Positions 8,897-19,813 of a stretch of DNA of 64,000 nt are shown here, piece after piece. A model generated the notes under the pieces. The model worked only from the letters and a program-made list of their open reading frames with translations, did not search any database and was not told where the DNA came from. The translations under genes were made by a program, and so were the position numbers. The stretch is taken from contig NW_005199516.1 in assembly GCF_000372725.1 (NCBI RefSeq), positions 12,554 through 76,553 of the forward strand. The letters are read 5' to 3'. Each line of letters begins with the position of its first letter. Position 1 is the stretch's first letter. Source of the stretch: Emiliania huxleyi CCMP1516. Lineage: Eukaryota; Haptophyta; Isochrysidales; Noelaerhabdaceae.

Positions 8897-10729
8897 CTAC
8901 GGAAGGCCGGCGGCCGGCTCGTGCAGCTCGATCACCTCCTCCCACACATTGGGATTTTCGGTCTTCTTCTCGAACTGCACGCCCACAGCTCCAGCAAAGC
9001 AGCCGGTGCCGCCGGTGATCGTGTAGCTCCCGTCGCCCACCTGGCTGCCAAACGTGCCGTACGACACGTTGGGGTCCTCGCGCTCATACCAGTAGGGTCC
9101 TTGCATGGCAATCGACGAGCCCGCCAAGGGACCAGCGTCCCACTTGAAGTTGGAGATGCAGAGCTGCGTGCGAAGGCAGCTCTGCTCCTCGCAATCTGTG
9201 CCCTCGAGCAGAGCGACTGTCACGCAGTAGCCAAAGGCCCAGCCGACGATGTCGGCCGTGACGTCGTTCACTTCGCGCAGCGGCGCGTACCAGGTCGTGG
9301 CGTCGCCGTACCACTTGCCGGGACCATTCGTCTCTGAGATGTAGCCCCCTTTAGAGTCGGTCACGTAGGCCTGCGCGACGGCGTCGGGGTTGGGGACGCC
9401 TGGCGAAATGAGGAGGTCGTAGGCTTCGAAGAACGAGACCGTCTTCTTCCCACCGTCGGAAACGAAGATGTCATCGCACGTCTTCTTCTTCTCTTCCAGC
9501 TGGACCACCTCTCGCCACGTGTTACGGTCCAGGGTCTTCTGCTCAAACTGCGTGCCCACGGCGCCGGCAACGCATCCGGTGCCGCCGATGATCGTGTAGC
9601 TCCCGTCGCCCACCTGGCTGCCAAACGTGCCGTACGTTGCGTCGGGGTCCTCGCGCTCGTACCAGTAGGGCCCTTGCATGGCAATCGACGAGCCCGCGAA
9701 ACGCCCGGCATGCCAGACGAAAGAGGAGATGCAGAGCTGCGTGCGGAGGGTGTCGAGGGGCGGCGAATTCGTTTCGCTCTTTTCTAGAGCGACTGTCACG
9801 CAGTAGCCATTGGCCCAGCCAACAATGTCGGCCGTGACGTCGTTTGCTTCGCGCAGCGGCGCGTACCAGGTCGTGGCGTCGCCGTACCACTTGCCGGGCC
9901 CCGTCGATGCTGTAGTGCACTCTCCTTTCGTGTTGGTGACGTAGGCTTGTGCGTTGGCATCCGGGTTGTGCGCAGTGGCGCCACACTGCTGGGCAATCAG
10001 GTCGTAGGTCTCGAAGAAGCTGGTGTTCATGCCCTCGTCCCACAGGCAATCTTTGGTGGGGTTTGGCATCGAATTCATCGCCCGAGCGCGGGCAGGTGGC
10101 TTCGGCTGAGACGCAGGCGCCAGCCAGATGACCTCCTCAAACACATTGGGGTCGTTGGTCATCCGCTGGCCCACCATGCCAATGGCTCCAGCAAAGCAGC
10201 CGGTGCCGCCGGTGATGGTGAAGTTCCCGCTGCCCGCCTGGCTGCCAAACGCACCGTACATTTTGCCCGGCTCCTCTCGATCGTACTTGTACGGGCCGGA
10301 CATCACCAGCGTCGAGTCCTTGAAGCGCCCAGCATGCCACTCGAAGTTGGACCAGCAAAGCTTCGTGCGGTTCTCCGCCGTGTTGGACTGCAGCGCGACG
10401 GTGGAGCAGTACCCATAGGCCCGCCCGACGACTTCAGTCGAAGTGTCCGCCGACTCCCGCAACGGCGCGAACCAAGTCGAAGCGTCGGCATAGAACTTGC
10501 CGGGGCCCGTGGTGGTGGTCCACTCGGCCTGCTGCTTGTTTGTGATGAAAGCCTGCGCAGTCGGGTCTGCAGCTGTCAAGTCGAACGCTTCAAAGAAGGA
10601 GACCTGTGTTTCGCCGGCCGCCAAGCACCGACCTCCGACGGTGCCGCCACCGCCCTCCGACGAGGCGAAAGCCACGACGCTGAGCGGCAATGATGCCAGC
10701 ACAAGAGGAAGGAGGGGGCGCATCTTCAT
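8897..10729 (-). CDS. Secreted protein with three tandem barrel-like (AOC/dirigent-type) repeats
   Basis: ATG at 10729 (MKMRPLLPLVLASLPLSVVA), a clear signal peptide. The mature protein is three copies of a domain of about 170 residues. Each copy contains VSFFEAFDL or a variant, GPGKWYGDATTWYAPLRE, GWANGYCVTVAL, a C-S-F-W-AGR segment, GPYWYERED, GTFGSQVGDGSYTI and GGTGCFAGAVG. The GGTG-x-FAGA-x-G ending resembles the last strands of allene-oxide-cyclase and dirigent barrels; that assignment is inference from pattern only. Copies 2 and 3 are closest to each other; copy 1 is more diverged. About 610 residues, no membrane anchor, no intron needed. Likely extracellular or in the secretory pathway; substrate unknown. 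Confidence 0.7.
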   Translation of the reverse strand: MKMRPLLPLVLASLPLSVVAFASSEGGGGTVGGRCLAAGETQVSFFEAFDLTAADPTAQAFITNKQQAEWTTTTGPGKFYADASTWFAPLRESADTSTEVVGRAYGYCSTVALQSNTAENRTKLCWSNFEWHAGRFKDSTLVMSGPYKYDREEPGKMYGAFGSQAGSGNFTITGGTGCFAGAIGMVGQRMTNDPNVFEEVIWLAPASQPKPPARARAMNSMPNPTKDCLWDEGMNTSFFETYDLIAQQCGATAHNPDANAQAYVTNTKGECTTASTGPGKWYGDATTWYAPLREANDVTADIVGWANGYCVTVALEKSETNSPPLDTLRTQLCISSFVWHAGRFAGSSIAMQGPYWYEREDPDATYGTFGSQVGDGSYTIIGGTGCVAGAVGTQFEQKTLDRNTWREVVQLEEKKKTCDDIFVSDGGKKTVSFFEAYDLLISPGVPNPDAVAQAYVTDSKGGYISETNGPGKWYGDATTWYAPLREVNDVTADIVGWAFGYCVTVALLEGTDCEEQSCLRTQLCISNFKWDAGPLAGSSIAMQGPYWYEREDPNVSYGTFGSQVGDGSYTITGGTGCFAGAVGVQFEKKTENPNVWEEVIELHEPAAGLP

Positions 10730-12000
10730 CGTGTGCACCTGCAGGCCAGAGAGAGGGGCGCTTGGCCGGCGGGAAGGCTACTGATTCTGGGCGCGGGGCC
10801 GGCGGGGCAGGAGGCTGGCGTCTTTGGGCGCGATGCTTGGGCGCGAGCAGGGAGGGCGGGCGAGGAGGCGGGCGCGGCGTGCTTTGCGCGGCGGGCCATA
10901 TGAGCGGACGGCTAAATCTCGCCTGGATCTCGGCTAATCTCCTCTGATTGCTGCACATCGTAATCGGGCCATCAAGTGCTCCTTCTCTCTGCTCTGAGCG
11001 TCTTTGCGGGCCGTGAAATTGGGGAGGGGGAGGGGAAAGCGGGCCGCACCTACTCGCAGCGTACACAACTTGAGTCCCAGCGCCAAGGAACTCCGCGGCA
11101 CACCCGCCTCGCTCACGTTGTTTTGGATCTGCGAGGCGCGCAGGCGGCGGAGGGCGCGTCAGCAGCGTAAAATGAGATGAGCATGGCACGGGTTTGGTTC
11201 GGGCGTCGCGGGAGCGCAGAAGGCATGGAGGCGACCCGCGGCGCCGCGCTCAGCAGCGCTCCGACCGGCAATCCGATTGTGCCAGATTGCCTCGATCCTC
11301 GGAACCGCTCGCGCGGCGGTCGCAGCACGGCGGGCAGCCCGGCACGAGCGCGCTGCAGCGCTTGACACGCGCCGCATCGCGCGGGGCGAGGGGAGGAGGC
11401 GAGGAGGGAGGGGCAGGGGCATTCCTGAGTGCGAGGGGGGGTTTCGTTGAGTGCAGCTCTCACCGACGGAGCTCAAAAAGAGCGCCTTGGGCACTACTCT
11501 CTCGAGGTCTCGCTGATCTTTTCCATCAACCCCCCGACGGCGACGGGGCAGGGGCAGCAGCATTCCTGAGATTGCGTGTCGTCGATGTTTGTGTTTCGGT
11601 CACGGACCTAAGTGCCTCGCCTTCCTCGCAGGAGTAGCATAGGCGGCTCCGGTGGTGTACCTGTGTTTCTTAGTGCCAGTGCGCGCCAGCCCATGCCTAG
11701 TGTCGTGCGAGGGAGTTGGTCAAATTCTTTTGTGTTTGTGTTTGTGCCTCCGTCATCTTCAAGAGTATCAAGTATCAAGACGGAGATCGTCGTCATCTCT
11801 TCGCTCTCGCCCGACTACCACACCATCACGCCGCCAGACGTGTGGAAGGCGCCGAGATTAGCCGAGAAACGAGGCCTCCTCGATGCCACGCTCGCAGCCT
11901 GCCCCACAGCTCCCAGATAGTTCCGCCGAAATATCCGAGCGAGTCGCCGTGCGAGAGGAGAGTGGGGTAACCTGGTTTGTGGAGCTCCCGCAGATGTCTA
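10730..12000. other. Intergenic, no supported gene
   Basis: The sequence is GC-rich near 10.8 kb and mixed further on. Short ORFs on both strands (for example 11612-11920 +) look like chance. 10730-11160 is the 5' flank of the secreted-protein gene. No promoter motif could be assigned. Confidence 0.4.
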
Positions 12001-12007
12001 GACAGTC

Positions 12008-12118
12008 CTGAGCCTGTCCAGACAGCGTCCAGACAGCGTCCAGACAGCGTCCAGACAGTGTCCAGACAGCGTCCAGACAGCGTCCAGACAGTGTCCAGAC
12101 AGCGTCCAGACAGTGGCA
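12008..12118 (+). repeat. 11 bp minisatellite, about 10 copies of GTCCAGACAGC
   Basis: Near-perfect head-to-tail units GTCCAGACAGC, with GTGTCCAGACA variants. Eleven bases is not a multiple of three, so an ORF through it translates as an 11-residue repeat (CLDAVWTLSGR on the minus strand); the protein repeat is therefore a by-product of the DNA repeat. 10-11 bp units match the intronic minisatellites elsewhere in this window, so this may mark an intron of an unrecognised gene. Confidence 0.8.
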
Positions 12119-12610
12119 CATGGCTCCACTCTTCACAGTCAAGTCTCGTAGTCGTGGCTGGACGACACTGACAGCACCCCTGGCGCTGCCGATGGCCGTT
12201 AGGCGAGAGCGGCTCGTCTCCCGGTCATCGCTCACACTTGAACCCCCGCTTGTCGTGGCGCCCGTGGGCGCCACAGCAGGAGGCCCTCTTGGCATATCAT
12301 GCCAACATCCACCCGAGTTCCCTCGTATTGTCCATGGAAGCCCACGGCCGTGCGACGCGTCGCACGGCCCATCCATGCAGCTTGGCCGGATTTCCACAGG
12401 CAGTGCCTCGATGCACAGCCACTGGAGAGAACCCAGGCGGACTGGGTTGCTCTGCTCCGAGGGCGGTGACCCGCTCGCTATAGGGGCTGTCTCAAGCGGC
12501 ATCTTTGACCCGTCTTGCAACGTCTCTGCCAGCGTGCGCCGGCGTCTCTGCGGTACCGGGCTGCACCACGGCGAGCCTTGTGAGCTCCCCACTGTTGTGA
12601 CCTCGGGCCC

Positions 12611-13155
12611 GTGGCCCTTTCCCAGGCCCTCGTGCTGGCGTACCAGCGAACCGGAGACTGTGGCGAGGTCTTCTCGGTACGAGAGACATTCGCCTTTGGC
12701 GCGACTGCTCCAAACGGGGCTGTGTGCGCGTGCTGCCCAGCGTCAGAAGGCATGGTCGGCGGGGTTGGAGAGATGCTCCACGGCGACCTCACCCTTACGG
12801 ACAAGCGCGGCTGGAACGTGTACCGCACGGGATCGAACGGTGGCAGCGCTGACGGCGACGGAGGCAGCTGGGGGCAGGATGATACCGGCGGCGGCGGCAG
12901 GGCACCGGCGGCGGCGGCGCTTGTTGGGGCCAGGCTGACGCTGGCGGTTACGGTGATCAGGCTGCTGACACGTACTCCGGCCAAGGCTCGTCCAGCGATG
13001 GATGGGGCGCCGCCGAAGGTGGTGATGGCTGGGAGTCACCGGCACCGGCGCCGGTTGCAAACGGCGGCGGCTGGGGTGGAAACGCCGCCGCTGGACAGGG
13101 CTCAAACGGCGGCTGGGGCAGTGCTGGAAACGATGACCCTTGGGGCCGGCTCTGA
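12611..13155 (+). CDS. GW/WG-rich low-complexity protein tail (uncertain)
   Basis: One frame gives SNGGSADGDGGSWGQDD. A second frame, from about 12895 to the stop TGA at 13153-13155, gives repeated Gly-Trp units (SDGWGAAEGG, NGGGWGG, SNGGWGS, NDDPWGRL). Codons in the second frame are GC3-rich and open to its end. A tiny intron with acceptor GGCGGCAG near 12899, or a slipped repeat, could connect them. GW repeats can bind Argonaute proteins, but simple Gly/Trp-rich tails are common, so no function is claimed. The upstream start is not identified. Confidence 0.3.
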
Positions 13156-13607
13156 TGCATGCCTATCTGGCGCATGATGACGTTCACTGTCAAGCGCGTC
13201 TACTAACCGCGCCGCTATGGCGGGTGGTCCGCCGGTCAGGGGCCGTGCCGGTGGGTGTCCGGGCGAGCCGCCGCCTAGGGGGTTGCCCTGATGTGGTTTT
13301 CTCGAAGGCAAAGAAGGGGAGGCATTTTTGTAATATGAAGAGAGAGAAAACGAGGGCAGTGCCCGCAAGAACTCCCGACCTCATAAGCACGCGGCCAGCT
13401 GATGCCGGGTCCGGCAAAAAGTTTTGTTTCGCGACGGGTTGGTGGGGCCCCTCAGCCCTAGGAGCACCCCGGGGTTCGATTTCCGGCCGGCGTGCGGCGA
13501 GAGGTTTTCGGACAACGAAAAGTGGTTGGGCACTGGGGTGTGCACCAATCGACGACATGTACATGTTGTTGTCCAACAACAACAACAACACGACATGTAC
13601 AACATGT

Positions 13608-13945
13608 GCTGGCGCATGCGGTGGACGCGGGACAGATGATGTCGACACGCACGAGCGACACACAGACACAAACAGGCTCACAAGACACACAGCCAGCTGG
13701 CTGCCACACACCCTGAGTTGGCGTACGCATCACTCACCAGGGCCACATCCCCCCTGTCGCCCCCCCAGCACTCCAAGGTGCCAAGGGCACAAACAACAGC
13801 ACAACAACACAGACAGGCGACAGGGGCGAACGTGGGAGACTAGAGCAGGCTTGCTCCGCCTCTAGCAATCTAGCCGGCCGCAAGGCCGGACAAGACCGTG
13901 TGTGGGGTCATGTGAGCTGTCTATGGACGCTCCCTCACAGGCTAG
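13608..13945 (-). mobile_element. Dispersed repeat family R1, near-full copy
   Basis: It is the reverse complement of 32565-32945 over about 340 bp. Both copies share ACACACGGTCT..GTCCG, the GCTTGCTCCGCCTCTAG segment, the CTCCAAGGTGCCAAG segment, a CCCCCCTGTCGCC run and GCACGAGCGACACACAGACAC. Partial copies lie at 21140-21290 and 38880-39030. No coding capacity. A SINE or MITE is possible; I found no clear pol III boxes or terminal repeats. Confidence 0.8.
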
Positions 13946-13964
13946 CGCACTGGCACCAACACAG

Positions 13965-14187
13965 GTACACCGTCAAAAAGAATTTGGCAGCCCTCGCACA
14001 ACACGGGGCACGGATGTACACCACACGAGCCGTGGAGGTGATGCTGCACCAGCGCGATCGGCTGATGGCACGTCGGCTGAGGCAGGCCTGTCCGCGGGGC
14101 GTGGCAGTGGCAGTGGTGGGCCTGGCGCACATGGACGGCGTCGAGAGGGAGGTGCTGGCGCAGGAGGACCTAGCGGCGGAGAGGTAG
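13965..14187 (+). CDS. TraB/PrgY-family C-terminal exon
   Basis: After an acceptor CAACACAG the frame reads YTVKKNLAALAQHGARMY and then AVEVMLHQRDRLMARRLR, PRGVAVAVVGLAHMDGVERE and a stop at 14185-14187. The pattern ERD/QRD..MA..L plus VVGLAHMDG(I/V)ER is the conserved end of TraB-domain proteins (PF01963), which are membrane-associated proteins of organelles in eukaryotes. The N-terminal catalytic-like part (GTAH motif) is not found upstream; instead a copy of repeat R1 ends 20 bp before the exon. It is either the last exon of a gene with a long repeat-filled intron or a stranded remnant. Confidence 0.55.
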
Positions 14188-14529
14188 TACATGGAGAGAC
14201 TGAGACCAAAAACATCGCACCCACCGAGCACCGAGCCGTACTCTATTTTTCCGTACCATTCCGTACTCAAATTTTCAGTTTCATCTTTTTATTTTGCTCG
14301 CGCGCATCGAACACGGAACAGGGTCAGGGAATTAGCGACGAAACACCCCCAAAACCAAAACCCCAAAAGTAAAAACATCTCCACACTGTACTCAGACGTA
14401 GCAATGTCACCGTATAAGCGAGGCGTGCATGCTGGCCTCGCCTGTGTCCCGTACCGTACTGTGGACTTAGCGGTGCAGCGCTAGTTATATTCGCGTCATA
14501 ACCGTTCGCGATGTGGGGCGGCTCCGCGC
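14188..14529. other. Short intergenic stretch
   Basis: A less GC-rich spacer between the TraB exon and the convergent end of the large minus-strand gene. It contains A-rich runs near 14340-14380. No gene or clear terminator seen. Confidence 0.5.
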
Positions 14530-17500
14530 TCAGCTTGGAAACGCCACGGTCACCTCGACGACCGTGCACGTAGCCCCCTCGCCCAGCTTGAGCACCTCCC
14601 TCCGTTTCGTCGGCTTGAGGTAGGTGAGCGGCGGGAAGAGCACCTCGCGCTCGCCCGGGAAGGCGGAGAGGAAGGCGATGTCGGCGCCGCGGTCCATGAA
14701 GGAGGAGGTGCGCAGCTTGAGCAGCAGGCTCGCCTGACTCGCAGAGTACTTGAGCGCGACCACGATGTCCGTCGTCGTCGACATGCACGCCAGCTCGGAG
14801 CCGCCCCGGCGCTCAAAGTCAGCGGTGACGCGCATGTCCCGCATGCCGCGGAAGAGGTCGGCCGGCTCGTGCGCGCCGGCGACGCGGGCCCCGACCGCGC
14901 GCAGCTTCTTGATGCCGTCCGAGAGCTTGAGGATCGTCACGGGGAAGGGGTGCGCCTCCTTGCGCTTCGTGTTGCGCAGCGGCACGTTGAGCGATCGGTA
15001 CGCGTTGGTCGTGTACATACGGAGCGCGAGCACGTGGCCCGCGTCGAGGCCGGCGGAGCGGGCGCTCGGATGGTTGACAAAGTCGTCAAAGGTCTCGCTC
15101 CTCCGACCTTCGTCCATCTTCCCGTTCGGCCACTCCCGATCCGACATGCCCGCCGGCTGGTTCAAGACATAGTCGAGGCACCACAGGTCGTCCATAGAGC
15201 CGTGACGCAGGAACTCCTCGCGGATCGACTCCACGGGGTCACCCATCAGGCACAAGATCTCCGCTTCGCTCACGCCGAGCAGGTTGTGCAGTCCCAGCGC
15301 GGCTTGAACGGGAGCGCCGATGCTCATTTCCTGGATAGCGCCGCCAAACTTGCCGTAGCCCTCTAGCGGCCGGATGTGGCCTGCAGGGGTGGCGATACTC
15401 GCTACGGCCGCCTCGAGGGCATCGTGAAGCGAGCACTTGTCGGGCCGGGAGCCGCCAGGACTGGGAAGTGCTATTGCAGACATGCTAGTTTGCAATAAGG
15501 AGGGCGGTAAAGATAGCCGCCGGCTCGGCCGCCCACTGGGTAGGTTGGCAGCATCGTCGCCATCGTTGCCATTGTCGCCAGACGCTGCTGACCTCTCAAG
15601 CCGCTCCAGCCTAGCGTCGTAGCCCTCGGCCGACCTGGCGTCGTAGCCCCCGGTTGGCCTAGCCTCGGCCTGCGCTTGAGTGGTGGGCTGCAAGCTTGAG
15701 AGGTGCGCAAAGACCTGGCGGCGACCTCGCTCGAGCCTGGCTCCGTAGCCCTCGGCCGGCCTGGCCTCGGCCTGCGCGCGATCCCAGGCTCGCCAGACCC
15801 TTTTGGTGGGTATCCTCCGGAGCATGGCCCGGCGCCTTGGGTTCCTTGGCGACGCGACGTGGTTCTCGGGCGCCACGAGCGACACGCGAGGCTTGCGGTC
15901 GACGTCAACGTACTGCTTGTAGGCTACAGCTCCGAGGGCCCCAAGCACGAAGAGCGCTGCGATAACGATGCCAGCAATCTCCCCCCCAGCAAGGCCTGGG
16001 GCTGGAGACGGCGGTGATGGCGGCAGTAAGGGCGGTGGCGGGCTCGGCGGCGGCGGCGTGGGCGGCGGCGGCGACGGAGGCAGCGGCGAGGGCGGCGGCG
16101 GCGACAGAGGCGGCGACGAGGGCAGAGGTGGCGACGGAGGTGGGCTCGGCGGTGGAGGGTTCGGCGGCGGTGAGGGCGGCGATGGCGGTTGCGAGGGCGG
16201 TGGTCGCGGCGGGAAGAGAATTTGGATATTTGACTCCACAAAGCAGTCGGCACAGAGCCCTTCCACCGCGACCTTGACGGCATTGACCACCAAAGTTTCA
16301 GACTCTCTCGCGAATGTTTCCAGGTCGTAGCCATCTATTTGATCGTAGAGCTTGACATACTCAATCTTGATGGCGTAGATTTCAAGAGGTGTCAGATCGA
16401 CATCACAGTCATCGGACCCCGAGCGAGAAACACGGCAATACGCCGCTGGGACATCCGCTAAGGGTCGAGTTCCAGGCATGTCTTCGCACGGCGCAAAGCG
16501 GCCACCCGGCGCGCAGCGAGGCTGCCCTGGAGCTGCATCGCCACATTGACCCCAGGTGATTATCAAGGCGTTGTCGGTGTTCGGGTCCTCTTCGACGGTG
16601 CACGTTCCTCCACCACCTTTCCCAACATCCTTGCTCTTGCACCAGTCCTGGTAGAATGTCTGGACGCGAGAGAGCGATGACGCTTGTTGTACGAGGCGGG
16701 ATTGCTGGCAGACGTGTTCGTTCGTGACGCTCAGTCTTCGACGCTGCGCATTCAGTGCTTGCAGGCGGCGGCTGAGCCTACTGACGATTGCCTCACCCAT
16801 CTCCTGGGCAGTAATATTCCCCAACTGCGTTTTGTAAGAAGTTGTGTTGGCGAAGGAAATGACCGCTGAGTCCTTGACAGCGATGGCCAACGGTGATGAC
16901 GGGGGCGGCGAGGATGGCGGCGGCGGCGAGAATGGCGGCGGCGGCGATGGCGGCGGCGAGGATGGCGGCGGCGGCGGCGGCGGTGGCTGTGAGGGCGGCG
17001 GAGGTAACGGCGGCGGAGGAGGGGCTTGAGGCAGACCAGCAGGGACCATGGGGGGGAAGAGCGGCGGCGGCGGCATCGGAGGCGGTGGGGGTGGGGGCGG
17101 TGGCGAAGGCGGCGGGGATGGAGGTGACACCGGGGGCGGTGGCATCGGGGGCGGCAACGAGGGTGGCGAGGGCGGTGACGGCAGCAGGGCGTAGGGCACG
17201 TCGGGAAGGACTCTGGTCTGATTGGCGTCGTCCTTGCCCCAGCACTCTGCGCGCCCCGTGTCTGCCCTCAAAGCGCACGTGTGGAGACCGCCCGCGGAGA
17301 TCTGCGCGTAGGACACGTTTGACGGCGCGGAGCTCTGGCGTTCGATGTTGCGACCCCAGCACTCAGCCAGCGCCGTGTCTGCCCTGATGGCACAGGTGTG
17401 ATTCCCGCCTGCAGAGACCTGAATGAAGGCTCCAGGCAACGGGGTGCTCTGGTTGTCAGTATTGCTGCCCCAGCAATCGACGCCTTCATTGTCCGCCCGC

Positions 17501-19813
17501 AAAGCGCATGTGTGGACCCCACCCGCGGAGATCTGCGCGTAGGACACGTTTGACGGCGCGGTGGCCTGGCCTTCAACGTTCCGACCCCAGCACTCTGCAT
17601 GGCCGGAGTCATCTCGCAGAGCGCAAGTGTGATACGTGCCTGCAGATACTTGCGTGTAAGTCACGCCACCGAGCCGTCGGCGACCGCCACCGCCACCGCC
17701 CGGCGGCGGTGAGGGCGACGGCGGCGACGGCGGCGTGGGCGACGCGGGCGCCAGCTGGTACATACCCGAGGTGGGGTCGCTCCACTGCGAATAGGTGATC
17801 GGATGGTCCCAGCAGCCGATGGTCCTGCACGAGCAGAGGCCCGGATTCGTCGCTTCGGCGGCGCCCGTGTACTCGGCGACCGCGACGTCCGGGTACGAGG
17901 AGCTGCGCTGCGCGGTGCAGAGTGTGACGCACGCCTCCGGCGTCTTAGGGCTAACGTAGCTCGGGCTCCCTTCTTGGTACGTGGCAACGCACGTTTGGAG
18001 CGGCAGGAAGGCGGAGGGAGGAGGCGGCGGCGAGGGAGGTGGCGGCGAGGGGGACGGCGGTGAGGGCGGCGGCGGCGAGGGCGGCGGCGGCGACGGCGGC
18101 GGCGACGGCGGCGGCGGCGAAGGCGGCGGCGGCGACGGCGGCGGTGGCGAGGGCGGCGGCGGCGACGGCGGCGGTGAGGGCGGCGGCGGCGAGGGCGGCG
18201 GCGGTGAGGGCGGCGGCGAGGGCGGCGGCGGCAAGGGCGGCGGCGGTGAGGGCGGTGGCGGCGAGGGCGATGACGAGAGCGGAGGTGGTGAGGGCGGTGG
18301 TGGGCTTGGGGGCGGCGGCGACGGAGGTGGTGGCGACGGCTGTGGCGGCGAGGGCGGCGGCGGCGAAGGAGGCGGCGGCGAAGGAGGCGGCGGCGAAGGA
18401 GGCGGCGGCGAGGGCGGCGGTGGGCTTGGGGGCGGCGGCGATGGGGGCGGCGGCGAGGGGGGCGGCGGCGACGGCGGTGGCGGCGACGGCGGTGGCGGCG
18501 ACGGCGGCGGTGGCGACGGCGGTGGCGGCGACGGCGGCGGCGACGGCGGCGACGGCGAAGACGAGAGCGGTGGTAGNNNNNNNNNNNNNNNNNNNNNNNN
18601 NNNNNNNNNNNNNNNNNNNNNNNNNNNNNNNNNNNNNNNNNNNNNNNNNNNNNNNNNNNNNNNNNNNNNNNNNNNNNNNNNNNNNNNNNNNNNNNNNNNN
18701 NNNNNNNNNNNNNNNNNNNNNNNNNNNNNNNNNNNNNNNNNNNNNNNNNNNNNNNNNNNNNNNNNNNNNNNNNNNNNNNNNNNNNNNNNNNNNNNNNNNN
18801 NNNNNNNNNNNNNNNNNNNNNNNNNNNNNNNNNNNNNNNNNNNNNNNNNNNNNNNNNNNNNNNNNNNNNNNNNNNNNNNNNNNNNNNNNNNNNNNNNNNN
18901 NNNNNNNNNNNNNNNNNNNNNNNNNNNNNNNNNNNNNNNNNNNNNNNNNNNNNNNNNNNNNNNNNNNNNNNNNNNNNNNNNNNNNNNNNNNNNNNNNNNN
19001 NNNNNNNNNNNNNNNNNNNNNNNNNNNNNNNNNNNNNNNNNNNNNNNNNNNNNNNNNNNNNNNNNNNNNNNNNNNNNNNNNNNNNNNNNNNNNNNNNNNN
19101 NNNNNNNNNNNNNNNNNNNNNNNNNNNNNNNNNNNNNNNGGCGGCGACGGCGGTGGCGGCGACGGCGATGGCGGCGAGGGCGATGACGAGAGCGGAGGTG
19201 GCGAGAGCGGAGGTGGCGAGGGCGGTGGCGGGCTTGGTGGCGGCGGCGAGGGTGGCGGTGGCGATGGGGATGGCGGTGACGGGGGCGGTGACGATGGCGA
19301 CGGCGGGAGCGGCGGCAGCGATGGAGCCCCGGGGACGCCACTCTGGCCCTCGCTGTCGTCACCCCAGCACTCGACGCGCCGCGTGTCCTCCCTGATACCG
19401 CAAGCGTGATCTCCGCCGGCAGAGACTTGTATGAAGGCCACACTGTGCGGCGGGGTGCTCTGGCCGGCGCTGTTGCTACCCCAGCACTCGGCGCGCCCGT
19501 TGTCTGCCCTCAGAGCGCAGATGTGGAGTCGACCCGCTGAGATCTGCGTGTAGGCCACGTCGGGCGCGGCGGGAGCACTGTCCCCCCAACACTCCGCATG
19601 CTGCGTATCTGCCCTCAACGCGCAAGCGTGGTTGGCTTCGGCAACGGTGATCTGTGGACCCGAGGGTGGGAGCGGCGGCGGCGGCGGTGCGGAAGCGGCA
19701 CACAAGGCAGGCAGAATCGCGACGAGCAGCAGCTTTCTCAATCCCGCTGCATTGCAGCGTGGTGGCGTCCTCGGCCTCGAGACACGACTGCGCTCGTCGG
19801 GCTTGCGCTGCAT
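14530..19813 (-). CDS. Predicted type I membrane protein: RCC1-like repeats, Ser-Pro linkers, one membrane span, cytosolic ADP-ribosyltransferase
   Basis: Best start is ATG 19813, giving a basic N-terminus and a hydrophobic signal (LRKLLLVAILPALCAASA). Three repeats of the form HACALRADTQHAECWG then lead to SPPPP tracts that enter the N gap. Beyond the gap come more SPPPP units, a Cys-rich module (TCVATYQEG..GLCSCRTIGC), then four or five more CALR-D..-ECWG-N repeats. This CALR..CWG pattern is the RCC1/BLIP-II type propeller repeat. A folded region with paired Cys (16.2-16.9 kb), another SPPPP linker, and a span at about 15910-15985 (GIVIAALFVLGALGAVA) follow. The C-terminal domain shows R-S-E ADP-ribosyltransferase motifs: LFRGM near 14850, STTTD near 14775, and GEREVLFPP near 14650. 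Reading frames on the two sides of the gap differ, so the gap size is not exact. It looks like a cell-surface sensor joined to an NAD-dependent cytosolic enzyme; that role is inference. Confidence 0.7.
18577..19139. other. Assembly gap, 563 N
   Basis: Both sides are GGC-rich repeats encoding Ser-Pro runs on the minus strand, and both contain GACGAGAGCGG words. The gap was probably left by collapsed repeats, so its true length is unknown. Confidence 0.98.

Noticed and set aside
11858-12592. Minus ORF with an 11-residue CLDAVWTLSGR repeat
   Set aside because: The 11 bp DNA minisatellite alone explains the protein repeat; flanking translation is not protein-like.
17951-19409. Plus-strand Gly-rich ORFs (GGGEGGGGEG) over 400 codons
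   Set aside because: Reverse complement of the Ser-Pro linker of the minus-strand ADP-ribosyltransferase gene, extended by the N gap.
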